A stretch of 64,000 nt of DNA from Pseudomonas alkylphenolica (GCF_016009175.1 NZ_JADUCM010000024.1:1-64000), one strand, 5' to 3'; counted from the first letter of the stretch, positions 52,613 to 61,732 are shown. The notes: generated from the sequence alone by a model not told the origin. Numbers and translations: made by a program.

Positions 52613-53938
52613 TCACCGTATCTGATGCTTGTGCAACAACCGGTAGAACGTGGGCCGGGAAATACCCAGCACCTTGGCGGCAATGCTCAAATTGTCACTG
52701 TGCCGGTTGAGCACATCACACAACGCCTGGCGCTCGGCCAGGTGCTTGTAGTTTTCAAGCGTTCCCATGCTGGGCACAAATGCATTCTGACTGTGCAACC
52801 CCAGGTCCTGCGCCTCGATCTGCCGGCCTTCGGCCAACACCAGGCCCCGCCTCACGCGGTTGGCCAGTTCGCGCACATTGCCCGGCCAGTCATGTTTGCC
52901 CATCGCCATCAACGCGTCTTCGCTGAAACTGCGAGGGCGCCGTCCGGTTTCCAGGCTGTAGAAATGAGCAAAGTGATTCGCCAGCATCGACAGATCGCCA
53001 TGCCGGTCACGCAACGGTGCAGTAACCACCTGCAAGACATTCAGCCGGTAATACAGGTCCTCGCGAAAGCGGCCACGGGCAATGGCCTGCTCCAGGTCGA
53101 CGTGGGTTGCAGCCAGTACCCGCACATCAACATCAATCGGCTGGCTGCCGCCCACCCGTTCGATGTGTTTTTCCTGAAGGAAACGCAGCAGGTTGGCTTG
53201 CAGCTCCAGCGGCAGGTCACCAATTTCATCGAGAAACAACGTGCCACCGTTGGCCGCCTCGATACGGCCGATCTTGCGTTGGTGGGCACCGGTAAAAGCG
53301 CCTTTTTCGTGGCCGAACAGCTCGGACTGGATCAGGTGCTCCGGCATTGCGCCGCAATTGATCGCCACAAAGGGTTTGTCCCGTCGCTGTGACTGGCGGT
53401 GCAGGGTCCGCGCCACCAGCTCCTTGCCCGTCCCGCTTTCGCCGCGGATCAGCACCGGCGACTCGGTCGGCGCAAGCTTGCTGAGCCATTTGCGCAGCTC
53501 GCGAACAGGGCGGCTGTCACCCAGCAGCTCATGATCGGCCTCATCGACGTGCACGGTACCCTTGCCACGCAGGCGCGCCATGCCGAATGCGCGCCCGATG
53601 GTGACCTGCACCCGCGACACGTCAAATGGCAGGGTGTGGAAATCAAAGAACCATTCACAGACGAAGTCGCCAACGTTCTGCATGCGCAGTTCGTCGGCGC
53701 CGAGTACGGCGATCCACTCGGTTTTGCTGCGTTTGATCAGGTCTTTGACCGCATCCGGATGCTTGAGGTGTGACGCCTGCAGGCGCAGCAAGCCGACATC
53801 ACAGGGATGCTCCAGGGCAGAGGCCAATGTACAGCTGTGAACATCCCAGCCGACATTGCGCAGGCCCGGTAATAAACGATGACAATCATCGCAAGGATCG
53901 ACGATCAGCAGGCGGCGGTTGGATGCAGGCTCAAGCAT
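52613..53938 (-). CDS. Sigma-54-dependent activator with degenerate receiver domain (VpsR/FleQ-like)
   Basis: A 441-aa enhancer-binding protein. An N-terminal receiver-like domain (about 8-120) keeps LIVDPCDDC but lacks the phospho-acceptor Asp (CDVGLLRL in its place), so phosphorylation is unlikely. The AAA+ domain has Walker A GESGTGKE (166-173) and an intact GAFTGA (213-218). A Fis-type helix-turn-helix closes the protein (SIAAKVLGISRPTFYRLLHK). VpsR-like relatives control biofilm genes and can respond to c-di-GMP. It is convergent with the fap operon, whose promoter is of sigma-54 type, so it is the leading candidate for its activator. Confidence 0.88.
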   Translation of the reverse strand: MLEPASNRRLLIVDPCDDCHRLLPGLRNVGWDVHSCTLASALEHPCDVGLLRLQASHLKHPDAVKDLIKRSKTEWIAVLGADELRMQNVGDFVCEWFFDFHTLPFDVSRVQVTIGRAFGMARLRGKGTVHVDEADHELLGDSRPVRELRKWLSKLAPTESPVLIRGESGTGKELVARTLHRQSQRRDKPFVAINCGAMPEHLIQSELFGHEKGAFTGAHQRKIGRIEAANGGTLFLDEIGDLPLELQANLLRFLQEKHIERVGGSQPIDVDVRVLAATHVDLEQAIARGRFREDLYYRLNVLQVVTAPLRDRHGDLSMLANHFAHFYSLETGRRPRSFSEDALMAMGKHDWPGNVRELANRVRRGLVLAEGRQIEAQDLGLHSQNAFVPSMGTLENYKHLAERQALCDVLNRHSDNLSIAAKVLGISRPTFYRLLHKHQIR

Positions 53939-54246
53939 GACCTTTCCTTGGCGCCAATTGATGGATTTTTAATAGAAACAGCAAGTTGGCGGACCCGTTT
54001 GTAACAGTAGCAACGATGCGTCAAACGCCCAGTACCGTCTGTCAGTAAAGCAATGACATGCGATAGCAGCCGGGAATCTTTTTTAACTTTCAGCGTCACA
54101 GCCGCCAAGTGTTACAACTTTTTGCGACATGTGAAAAAAGTTTCGTTTTGTTGTGACTTACCCCGGTGCTGCGTGCATCAGTACAAGTAACCCACCGCCA
54201 ACGCGGTTGTTAATTATCTTGTTTGGCCCACAGAGAGACCGAACCC
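53939..54246. other. Divergent promoter region of the activator and the small protein
   Basis: About 308 nt, more AT-rich than its surroundings. TGTAACA near 53999 and TGTTACA near 54112 are inverted copies of a half-site present in fapA activator site 1. No ORF of interest is seen. Confidence 0.35.
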
Positions 54247-54513
54247 ATGAACGCCCCGCTCCGTGTCAACGAAGCACTGCTGATTGCCGACCACGCCTTC
54301 GAACCGTTCCAGTGTGTTGCCTGGGACTCGCCGAACGGCACGGGTGAACTAAGCCTGACAGTGATCGACCGGACCAGCACGCGCATTGGCAGCAAGCAAG
54401 TGCCAAGCAGCACCTACTCCGATCCTGCGCAACTGGCCAGCCTGATTGAAGAAATGCGTGCCGAATTGAAAAAACAAGGGTGCGCTCTGCAACCCTGGTC
54501 GATGCCAGCATAA
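54247..54513 (+). CDS. Small conserved hypothetical protein
   Basis: An 88-aa protein starting MNAPLRVNEALLIADHAFEPFQCVAW. It lacks a signal peptide and contains a predicted beta-strand region (ELSLTVIDRTSTRIGSKQVP) followed by a helix (PAQLASLIEEMRAELKKQG). I recognise it only as the kind of short protein found in Pseudomonas genomes; no function is proposed. ATG 54247 has GAGA upstream and is better than 54223. Confidence 0.65.
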   Translation: MNAPLRVNEALLIADHAFEPFQCVAWDSPNGTGELSLTVIDRTSTRIGSKQVPSSTYSDPAQLASLIEEMRAELKKQGCALQPWSMPA

Positions 54514-54643
54514 AGCGTGGCAGTACTTCAATTGCCAATGGTTGCGCACCGAGTCACGGTGCGTACCAGGCAATTAAGTTGTTACATTTATATGGCTGCG
54601 ACACATAGCCGCAGTATTGCCAACAGCATGTTGCGCGCGCGGC

Positions 54644-55195
54644 TTAATTAATTAAAACCTTGAAACTTTCAATTGAACGGTAGTCGGCCTCCAACTGCTG
54701 CGCCAATAACCGTGCACGCCCTAATCGCACCGGCGAACACTCCATGTCCACCAGTACACTCGGACACGGCAACGGCAGTAGTGGCTCCCAGGCCTTCAAT
54801 CGACCATCGGTCAGTACCAGGCAACGTTGCTGTTCATCCGGATGACGCCGTTGGCGCGCCAGCAGCCAATGCCGTGCCTGTTCAAGGGCGGCGAGTAGCG
54901 GAGTCCCCCCACCTGCCCCGAGGTTTTCAAGCCAGGGCTGCAAAGCCATTGAGGCTTTCAGGCCATGACGCTGCCAACGTGGTGCATTACCGCTGGCGGT
55001 AAGCAAGGTCAGCCGTGCGCGCTGGCGATAAGCGTGATCAAAGAAGCTGGCCAACAGGCCCTTGGCCTGGCTCAAGGCCTGATAGCGACGGGTAGACGCC
55101 GAGGCATCGACGATCACCAGCCACAGTTCATTGGCGCTGGCCGTGCGTTGCTGCCAGCACAGGTGACGGCGCTGCGTCGGGCGGCCTTTGAGCAA
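54644..55195 (-). CDS. chlD: VWA domain, C-terminal part of a ChlD-like cobaltochelatase subunit (frameshift product)
   Basis: This frame encodes a von Willebrand A domain with a MIDAS site: DASAS near the start, GGTPL and LTDGR. No ATG opens it; only a TTG at 55195 exists. The frame remains open upstream through 55321 and beyond, encoding a basic linker (KKALSIRRSQTTDAKPRAG), and joins the ChlI-like gene in the -1 frame exactly at an A_AAA_AAG slippery site. The likely complete product is a 556-aa ChlI-linker-VWA protein read from 56313 to 54644 with one -1 shift, the medium subunit of the cobalt chelatase. Free translation from TTG is a less likely alternative. Confidence 0.85.
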   Translation of the reverse strand: MLKGRPTQRRHLCWQQRTASANELWLVIVDASASTRRYQALSQAKGLLASFFDHAYRQRARLTLLTASGNAPRWQRHGLKASMALQPWLENLGAGGGTPLLAALEQARHWLLARQRRHPDEQQRCLVLTDGRLKAWEPLLPLPCPSVLVDMECSPVRLGRARLLAQQLEADYRSIESFKVLIN

Positions 55196-55280
55196 GGTGG
55201 CCGGCCACGCTACCTTGCCCTGCTCGGCCTCGCGGGCACGCCCGCGCTGCCCCTGCTTGATCGCGCCTGCCCGAGGCTTG

Positions 55281-55321
55281 GCATCCGTTGTCTGCGACCG
55301 ACGGATGCTCAGGGCTTTTTT
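55281..55321 (-). promoter_or_regulatory. Programmed -1 ribosomal frameshift site
   Basis: On the minus strand: the heptamer A_AAA_AAG (55321-55315) in the ChlI frame reads Lys-Lys, then CCC TGA (zero-frame stop). Six nt after the heptamer begins a perfect 8-bp hairpin, GCATCCGT with ACGGATGC (55308-55301 with 55288-55281), loop 12 nt. Slippage gives AAA-AAA-GCC and continues into the VWA frame. Heptamer, spacing and stem all match classical stimulators such as dnaX. Confidence 0.85.
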
Positions 55322-56313
55322 GCCCAGTTCGGCACCTCGCGCCGGGCCCCGGTCGCTGTGGCCTCTGGAGGCATTTCGCCCCAGGCACCCTGGCCTTGTT
55401 GCGTGCTGCCAGCATCGCCGCCCTGTGGTGGTTCGGCCGAGCGCTGCGGCGGCGATTGAGGCGTTTCGCGGCGCCGGTGACGCAGGGCAAAATCAGCGAC
55501 TGCGTCAATATCCTGCGCTTCGATAGCGATCCCACCGCGCCAGGCCGCATGGGCCCGGGCGGCACGCAGCCAGACCAGGTCGGCGCGCACGCCATCGACA
55601 CCTGCGGCAAAGCAGCGCTCGGTGATCTGCGCCAGGGCATGATCGTCCAGGGCAATCTGCGTCAGGCGTTCGCGCGCACCCTGGCAGCGGACGCGCAATT
55701 GCTGTTGTGCCCCGGCCCACGCCTGACAGAACGCCTGCGGGTCGGCATCGAAATCCAGACGCCGCCGAATGATCATCCCGCGTGCCTGCGGTTCCGGTTG
55801 CCCCTCAAGGGCGACATTGAGACCGAAACGGTCGAGCAACTGCGGACGCAGTTCGCCTTCTTCCGGGTTCATGGTACCGATCAATACGAAACGAGCGCTG
55901 TGACGGTGGGAGATACCGTCACGTTCGACGCGGTTGGTGCCACTGGCGGCGACATCCAGCAGCAGGTCGACCAACGGGTCTGCCAGCAGATTGACCTCAT
56001 CGACGTACAACACGCCGCCATCGGCCTTGGCCAGTACACCGGGCGAGAACTGTGCCTTGCCCTGCCCCAGCGCGGCATCCAGATCGAGAGTGCCGACCAG
56101 GCGTTCTTCACTGGCACCCAGTGGCAGTGTGACGAAGGGACCTTCACCCAACAGATCCGCCAGCCCGCGAGCCAGCGTGCTCTTGGCCATGCCTCGAGGC
56201 CCTTCGATCAGTACGCCACCGATCTTCGGATCAATGGCCGTGAGGCACAAGGCCAGTTTCAGCTCATCGGCGCCGACCACGGCAGACAGGGGGAAATGTA
56301 CGGGTTCAGTCAT
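55309..56313 (-). CDS. chlI: ChlI/BchI-like AAA+ cobaltochelatase subunit
   Basis: A 334-aa AAA+ ATPase of the magnesium-chelatase I type. It has the Walker A-like GPRGMAKSTLARGLADL near 39, GTLDLDAALGQGKAQFSPGVLAKADGGVLYVDEVNLL with Walker B, and MNPEEGELRPQLLDRFGL. In this operon it would drive cobalt insertion with CobN. It ends in a Pro/Gln-rich tail at the zero-frame TGA (55309); a proportion of ribosomes should shift -1 just before it to make the longer VWA fusion. ATG 56313 lies two nt after the cobN stop, so translation is coupled. CobS/CobT genes are absent here. Confidence 0.9.
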   Translation of the reverse strand: MTEPVHFPLSAVVGADELKLALCLTAIDPKIGGVLIEGPRGMAKSTLARGLADLLGEGPFVTLPLGASEERLVGTLDLDAALGQGKAQFSPGVLAKADGGVLYVDEVNLLADPLVDLLLDVAASGTNRVERDGISHRHSARFVLIGTMNPEEGELRPQLLDRFGLNVALEGQPEPQARGMIIRRRLDFDADPQAFCQAWAGAQQQLRVRCQGARERLTQIALDDHALAQITERCFAAGVDGVRADLVWLRAARAHAAWRGGIAIEAQDIDAVADFALRHRRRETPQSPPQRSAEPPQGGDAGSTQQGQGAWGEMPPEATATGARREVPNWAKKP

Positions 56314-56314
56314 C

Positions 56315-59300
56315 TCAGTTCTCTTCTTCGCCGTCCAGCAGGTGCTCTTCCAAGGCCTCCCGGTAAGCACCGGGTGCCTCCCACAGGCCGCGCTGCTGCG
56401 CTTCAAGCAGGCGCTCGGTAATATCACGCAAGGCCTGAGGATTATGCTGGCGGATAAAGTCACGGGTCGGGCCATCGAGTACATAAGCCTCGGCCAGCGA
56501 CTGGTAATGGTGGTCATCGATCAAATGCGTGGTGGCATCGAACGCGAACAGATTATCGACGGTCGCGGCCAGTTCGAAGGCACCTTTGTAACCATGGCGT
56601 TTGACCCCGTCGATCCATTTGGGGTTGAGCGCTCGGGCACGGATCACGCGGTTCAGCTCTTCTTTGAGCGTGCGTATACGTGGCCGGTCCGGCTGGCTGT
56701 GATCGCCGTGATAACTGGCTACGCGAGTACCGCCCAGGCTTTCCACGGCAGCCAGCATGCCGCCCTGGAACTGGTAGTAGTCGTTGGAGTCGAGCAGGTC
56801 ATGCTCATGGTTGTCCTGGTTCTGAATAACCGCCTGAACCTGGCTCAGGCGCCGGGCGAAATCGGCCCGTGCCGGTGTACCCTCATCTGCAGCGCCATAG
56901 GCATAGCCACCATGATTGAGGTAGACCTCGGCCAGGTCTTTGCGCTCGTTCCACAGGTGCCCGTCGATAGCATTCTGCACGCCGGCGCCATAGGCCCCGG
57001 GTTTTGCCCCGAATATCCGCCAGCCCGCCTGACGCGCCGCCTGTTCCTGGCTTACGCCCTGACGCTCCAGCTCGGCACGTTCGCTGCGCACGCGGGCAGC
57101 CAGCGGGTTGAGGTCGTCCGGCTCGTCCAATGCAGCCACGGCCTGGACCGCTGCATCGAACAGTTTGATGAGGTTGCCAAAGGCATCACGGAAGAACCCC
57201 GAAACACGCAACGTCACATCCACCCGTGGACGGTCCAGCAGGCTCAGGGGCAGAATTTCAAAGTCATCGACGCGCTGGCTTCCACTGGCCCACACCGGGC
57301 GCACGCCGAGCAGGGCCATGGCCTGGGCGATATCGTCACCGCCGGTACGCATGGTCGCCGTGCCCCACACCGACAGGCCTAACTGGCGCAAGTGATCACC
57401 GTGATCCTGCAGATGACGCTCCAGAATCAGGTTGGCCGAGGCAAAACCGATGCGCCATGCCGTGGTGGTCGGCAGGTTGCGGACATCGACGGTATAGAAG
57501 TTGCGGCCGGTTGGCAGCACATCCAGGCGCCCGCGACTCGGTGCGCCGCTGGGCCCTGCCGGAACAAAGCGGCCCTGCAGGGCCGCCGACAAACCGGCAA
57601 GCTCCGCAGGGCCACAGGCATCCAGCTGGGGCGCAATATGTTGCTGCAAGCCCTCAAGTACCGCACGGGCATCGCCCCACAACGGCGCATCGGGCAGGAT
57701 CGCGCCGCCGTTAACGGTTTGCTCGATGAGCTCGGCAGCGAGTGTCTCCAGGCGTTCACGGGTGTCGCCCATTGTTCGCCATAGCGCAGGGTCCTGCGCT
57801 AGCAACATTGCCGGGCGCGGGCCCTGCCAAGGCTGGCCAAGGTCACAGTCAAGCGGGTCAAAGCCCAGTTGCAGCGCGCGAGCCAAAGCCCGCAGCAGGC
57901 TGGCATTGGTACCACGGCCATCGCCGCGCTCTACGCGCAACAGGGCCAGTAAAGTATCGATACGCAAGCGGCCGGCCGGTGATTCACCGAACACATGCAG
58001 GCCATCGCGAATCTGCGACTCCTTGAGGTCACACAGGTAGGTGTCCAGGCGCGGCAACCATACGGCGGCGTCATCCAGCGCCCCCTCAAGCTGCAGCTCA
58101 CGGTCGATATGGTTATCGCGCACCAGTGCCAGAATGTCCCGTTGCAGTTCGCGCGCTCGACGCGGGTCGAGCAACTGGGCCTCATAGTACTCGTCGGCCA
58201 GGGCCTCCAGGTGACGCAGCGGGCCATAGGTTTCGGCGCGGGTCAGCGGCGGCATCAAATGATCGATGATCACTGCCTGGGTGCGCCGTTTGGCCTGGGC
58301 GCCCTCGCCCGGGTCGTTGACGATAAACGGATAGATGTTGGGCAGCGGCCCGATCAGTGCATCCGGCCAGCATTGGGCAGACAAGCCGACACCTTTGCCC
58401 GGCAACCATTCCAGGTTGCCGTGCTTGCCTACGTGTATCAGTGCATCGGCGGCAAAGCCATGGCGCAGCCAGAAATAAAACGCCAGGTAGCCGTGCGGCG
58501 GCACCAGATCCGGGTCGTGGTAGACCGCACTCTGGTCCAACTGGTAACCACGGGCAGGCTGGATGCCGACGAACGTCAGGCCAAAGCGCAGACCGGCGAC
58601 CATCATTCGTCCGCTGCGGAACATCGGGTCTTGCTCGGGATGCCCCCAACGTTCCAGTACGGCCTGCTGGTTGGCCTGGGGCAACGCGGCAAAGGCACGT
58701 TGGTAGTCCTCCAGGGCCATGCTTTGCAGGCAGGGGCGCTGGTCGAGGCTGTCCAGGTCGTTGCTGACACCGCCGAGCAGTGCCTGGATCAGAGCCGTGC
58801 CGCTGTCGGGCAACTCGCTCAGCGGATAACCCTGCGCCTTCAATGCCCGCAGAATGTTCAACGCCGCCGCGGGGGTATCAAGGCCGACACCGTTGCCGAT
58901 GCGGCCGTCGCGGGTCGGGTAGTTGGCCAGGATCAAGGCCACACGTTTCTGCGCATTGGGCAGATGCGCCAGCGCACACCAGCGCCGCGCCAGCTCGGCG
59001 ACAAAATCCATGCGCTCGGCATGCGGGCGATAGCAGACCACGTCCGACTGGCTGCGCTCGCTGCGCCAGGCCAGGTCCTTGAAGCTGACCGGCCGGGTGA
59101 TGATGCGCCCGTCCAGCTCCGGCAACACGATATGCATGGCCAGGTCACGAGCACCAAGGCCCTGCTCGCTGGCGGCCCAGCCGGGTTCGTTGTCCTGGGC
59201 GCAAATCGCCTGCAGCACCGGAATGTCCCGGCGAAACGGCCGCAGGTGCGGTTGTTCGGGGCTGGATTGGGCAAAGCCTGTGGTGTTGATGATCAGCGCG

Positions 59301-60076
59301 GCGTCGACCTGGTCCAGCCAGTCTTCTACCTGGCTCAGGCAACCGGCCTCTTTGAGGCTCGCGACCGCGATGGGAAGCGGGTTGAGCCCGGCAAGCTGCA
59401 AGCGCTCGCAGAATGTGTCGATAAAAGCCGTATTGGCCGCCTGCAGGTGCGAGCGATAGAACAGTATCGGCACCACCGGTTGCTCGACCTGCCAGTCTGC
59501 ATACCAGTCGGCGAGTTCGGCGCTAGCCTTGCGCGGGTGATACACCGCCGTACGCGGCAGCTGTTGCGGCTCGCTCCAGGGGTAGTCGCGCTGCAGCCAC
59601 TGGCTAGCCAGGCAGTTGAACAGGTTCAACGCATTGGCCTTGCCGCCCTGGCGCAAAAAGTGCCAGAGCCGCTCGGCCTGCGCCGGGGCCACAGTACTCA
59701 GGCGGGTGAGCTCCGGATCGGGTCGGTCGTCGCCCGGCACCAGAATCAACTGCACGCCACGCGCCGCCAGCTCCAATAACTGCTCGACGCCATAGCGCCA
59801 ATAGCCAACGCCGCCGTGCAGCGACACCAGAATCACCTTGGCGTGACGCAGTACCTCGTCGACATACAGGTCGACCGAGGCATGGTTTTGCACCTGCATC
59901 GGGTTGGCCAGACGCAGGCTGGGAAAATCCTCGGGCAACTGCTGGGCGGTTTCGGCCAGCAGTGCCAGGTGCGAATCACCGCTGCAGAGAATTACCAGCT
60001 CGGCCGGGGTCTGGCCGAGGTCGGCAATGCTGTCGTCCGGTACAAAACCACCGGGTTGGGTCCGCAGCAGGTGCAT
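56315..60076 (-). CDS. cobN: Cobaltochelatase large subunit CobN
   Basis: A 1253-aa protein, matching the family's usual about 1250-1280 residues. It inserts Co2+ into hydrogenobyrinic acid a,c-diamide using ATP hydrolysed by partner AAA+ subunits. Family features include VDLYVDEVLRHAKVILVSLHGGVGYW near the N-terminus, ANYPTRDGRIGNGVGLDTPAA in the middle, HVGKHGNLEWLPGKGVGLS, and the C-terminal HGYKGAFELAATVDNLFAFDATTHLIDDHHYQSLAEAYVLD. It lies 3 nt after cobW and directly before chlI, an obvious operon. Confidence 0.95.
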   Translation of the reverse strand: MHLLRTQPGGFVPDDSIADLGQTPAELVILCSGDSHLALLAETAQQLPEDFPSLRLANPMQVQNHASVDLYVDEVLRHAKVILVSLHGGVGYWRYGVEQLLELAARGVQLILVPGDDRPDPELTRLSTVAPAQAERLWHFLRQGGKANALNLFNCLASQWLQRDYPWSEPQQLPRTAVYHPRKASAELADWYADWQVEQPVVPILFYRSHLQAANTAFIDTFCERLQLAGLNPLPIAVASLKEAGCLSQVEDWLDQVDAALIINTTGFAQSSPEQPHLRPFRRDIPVLQAICAQDNEPGWAASEQGLGARDLAMHIVLPELDGRIITRPVSFKDLAWRSERSQSDVVCYRPHAERMDFVAELARRWCALAHLPNAQKRVALILANYPTRDGRIGNGVGLDTPAAALNILRALKAQGYPLSELPDSGTALIQALLGGVSNDLDSLDQRPCLQSMALEDYQRAFAALPQANQQAVLERWGHPEQDPMFRSGRMMVAGLRFGLTFVGIQPARGYQLDQSAVYHDPDLVPPHGYLAFYFWLRHGFAADALIHVGKHGNLEWLPGKGVGLSAQCWPDALIGPLPNIYPFIVNDPGEGAQAKRRTQAVIIDHLMPPLTRAETYGPLRHLEALADEYYEAQLLDPRRARELQRDILALVRDNHIDRELQLEGALDDAAVWLPRLDTYLCDLKESQIRDGLHVFGESPAGRLRIDTLLALLRVERGDGRGTNASLLRALARALQLGFDPLDCDLGQPWQGPRPAMLLAQDPALWRTMGDTRERLETLAAELIEQTVNGGAILPDAPLWGDARAVLEGLQQHIAPQLDACGPAELAGLSAALQGRFVPAGPSGAPSRGRLDVLPTGRNFYTVDVRNLPTTTAWRIGFASANLILERHLQDHGDHLRQLGLSVWGTATMRTGGDDIAQAMALLGVRPVWASGSQRVDDFEILPLSLLDRPRVDVTLRVSGFFRDAFGNLIKLFDAAVQAVAALDEPDDLNPLAARVRSERAELERQGVSQEQAARQAGWRIFGAKPGAYGAGVQNAIDGHLWNERKDLAEVYLNHGGYAYGAADEGTPARADFARRLSQVQAVIQNQDNHEHDLLDSNDYYQFQGGMLAAVESLGGTRVASYHGDHSQPDRPRIRTLKEELNRVIRARALNPKWIDGVKRHGYKGAFELAATVDNLFAFDATTHLIDDHHYQSLAEAYVLDGPTRDFIRQHNPQALRDITERLLEAQQRGLWEAPGAYREALEEHLLDGEEEN

Positions 60077-60079
60077 GGA

Positions 60080-61147
60080 TCAAGCGCCCAGGGCGGCGCG
60101 CAGGCTCGCTTCCAGTTGCAGCGCATCCAGTTCCTGGCCGATCAGCACCAGGCGCGTGGTGCGCGGCTCTTCGCTGCGCCAGGCGCGATCGAAGTGTTTA
60201 TCGAAACGGGTGCCTACACCCTGAATCAGCAAACGCATCGGTTTACCCGGGATCGCGGCAAAGCCTTTGACCCGCAGAATGCCGTGCTGCACCACCAGTT
60301 GGGTCAGGGCATCAAGCAGCAGGCTTTCGTCGGCTTCAGGCAGCTCGATGGAGATCGAGTCGAACGCATCGTGGTCATGATCATCGTGATCATCGTCGTC
60401 GAGGTGCGAATCGTGGTGCGTGCGGCGGCCATCGATGTGCGCCTCGGACTCGGCGCCCAGGCCCAACAGCACTTCCAGCGGCAGGCGACCGCTGCTGGCT
60501 TCGATCACCTTGACCGCTGGCGGCAGCTCTTCCTGCACTTCGGCACGGACCTTGGCCAGGTCATCGGCAGCAATCAGGTCGGCCTTGTTCAACACCACAA
60601 GGTCGGCACTGGCCAGCTGGTCAGCAAACAGCTCATGCAGCGGCGACTCGTGGTCCAGGTTCGGGTCAAGCTTGCGTTGGGCATCGACCTGCTCGGGGTA
60701 AGCGGCGAAGGTGCCAGCGGCCACGGCCGGGCTGTCGACGACGGTGATGACCGCGTCAACCGTGCAGGCATTGCGGATTTCCGGCCACTGGAACGCCTGA
60801 ACCAGCGGTTTTGGCAACGCCAGGCCGCTGGTTTCGATCAGGATGTGGTCGAGGTCGCCACGACGGGCCACCAGTTCGCGCATCACCGGGAAGAACTCTT
60901 CCTGTACGGTGCAGCACAGGCAGCCGTTGGCCAGCTCGTAGACGCGGCCGTTGGCCTCTTCCTCGGTGCAGCCGATGCTGCATTGCTTGAGGATTTCGCC
61001 GTCGATGCCCAGCTCGCCGAATTCGTTGACGATCACCGCAATGCGGCGGCCCTGGGCATTGTCGAGCATATGCCGCAGCAGCGTGGTTTTACCCGAGCCG
61101 AGAAAGCCGGTCACGATGGTGACGGGGAGTTTTGCCAGTGTTTTCAT
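60080..61147 (-). CDS. cobW: CobW-family metal GTPase
   Basis: A 355-aa G3E-family GTPase: Walker A GFLGSGKTT (14-22), the metal-binding CLCC (76-79) and NKAD. A His/Asp-rich stretch (HIDGRRTHHDSHLDDDDHDD region) in the second half is a metal-sensing or storage segment, and a CobW_C domain ends it. CobW is thought to deliver cobalt to CobN under limitation. ATG 61147 matches the family start; the frame to 61204 is an extension. It follows a cobalamin riboswitch. Confidence 0.94.
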   Translation of the reverse strand: MKTLAKLPVTIVTGFLGSGKTTLLRHMLDNAQGRRIAVIVNEFGELGIDGEILKQCSIGCTEEEANGRVYELANGCLCCTVQEEFFPVMRELVARRGDLDHILIETSGLALPKPLVQAFQWPEIRNACTVDAVITVVDSPAVAAGTFAAYPEQVDAQRKLDPNLDHESPLHELFADQLASADLVVLNKADLIAADDLAKVRAEVQEELPPAVKVIEASSGRLPLEVLLGLGAESEAHIDGRRTHHDSHLDDDDHDDHDHDAFDSISIELPEADESLLLDALTQLVVQHGILRVKGFAAIPGKPMRLLIQGVGTRFDKHFDRAWRSEEPRTTRLVLIGQELDALQLEASLRAALGA

Positions 61148-61255
61148 GTCGTCGATGCCCTTGGCAGGATGGCGGGCATGCGGGACGAGAGCCTCAGGCA
61201 GCATTACCTGGGCGCGTTCGCCACCGGATCACCCCGCCCGGTTTATGTCGGAAAC

Positions 61256-61435
61256 TGATCGAGGCAGGTCTCCTGGCTTGCATTGCACAGGCACAGGGCC
61301 CGTTGAACGACGCCTTCCCGCAGGGACGCAGTGGCTGTGTCGAACGCTTCAATGCTTACAGTTGCGGGGGCAGCCGCGGCTTTGACCGCGTTCCCGTCTT
61401 AGCTTCGGCCAGCGCCGAAGAACCTCGAAAGCGCA
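61256..61435 (-). ncRNA. Cobalamin riboswitch controlling cobW-cobN-chlID
   Basis: On the minus strand the B12 box reads AAGCCAGGAGACCTGCC (61279-61263). Upstream are the conserved GGGAACGCGGT and GCTGCCCCCGCAACTGTAAG blocks of the aptamer core, in the right order and spacing. It lies 116 nt before the cobW start. Adenosylcobalamin binding would repress this operon. The boundaries are approximate. Confidence 0.92.
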
Positions 61436-61517
61436 AGGCTACGCAGTGCCCGGTAAGCGGTCAACTGCTGTCACGATTGACGCCTGCGCTCGCCCGTGAT
61501 TTGCTAGCGCCATTCGT

Positions 61518-61732
61518 TTGGGTGCCCTTCAATGGGTGAAACTGGGAAACCGGTGCGTCATGCGCTGCTACACGTGCGGCATGACAAGTCCGGTGCTGCC
61601 CCCGCAACGGTAAGTGAGAAAAGCGTCTGAACCACTGTGCCTGCAGTCCGGCATGGGAAGGAGGCGCCTTTGGCGGAGCACCTGCTCGCCCTCATCAGCC
61701 CGGAGACCGGCCCGACACTGATCTGACAAACC
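61518..61732 (+). ncRNA. Cobalamin riboswitch controlling cbtBA-cobE-cobM
   Basis: The plus strand shows the aptamer features GGTGCCCTTCAATGGGTGAA, GTCCGGTGCTGCCCCCGCAA, GGTAAGTG, CCACTGTGCC and the B12 box AGCCCGGAGACCGGCC (61697-61712). A CCCGC/GCGGG hairpin (61731-61745) follows and may be the expression platform. The boundaries are approximate. Confidence 0.93.

Noticed and set aside
52499..53392. 297-aa plus-strand open frame starting in the GGGTT repeat
   Set aside because: It begins with Gly-Trp-Val repeats created by the pentamer tract and then runs antisense to the sigma-54 activator; no ribosome-binding site.
54644..55195. VWA ORF as an independent gene starting at TTG 55195
   Set aside because: The frame is open far upstream of the TTG, there is no clear ribosome-binding site, and a frameshift signal links it to chlI, so a separate gene is the less likely reading.
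55128..55655. 175-aa minus-strand frame across the chlI-VWA junction
   Set aside because: It is in the third frame, lacks a domain, and overlaps both the ChlI tail and VWA start.
57995..59779. 594-aa plus-strand open frame opposite cobN
   Set aside because: Antisense shadow of cobN without recognisable motifs.
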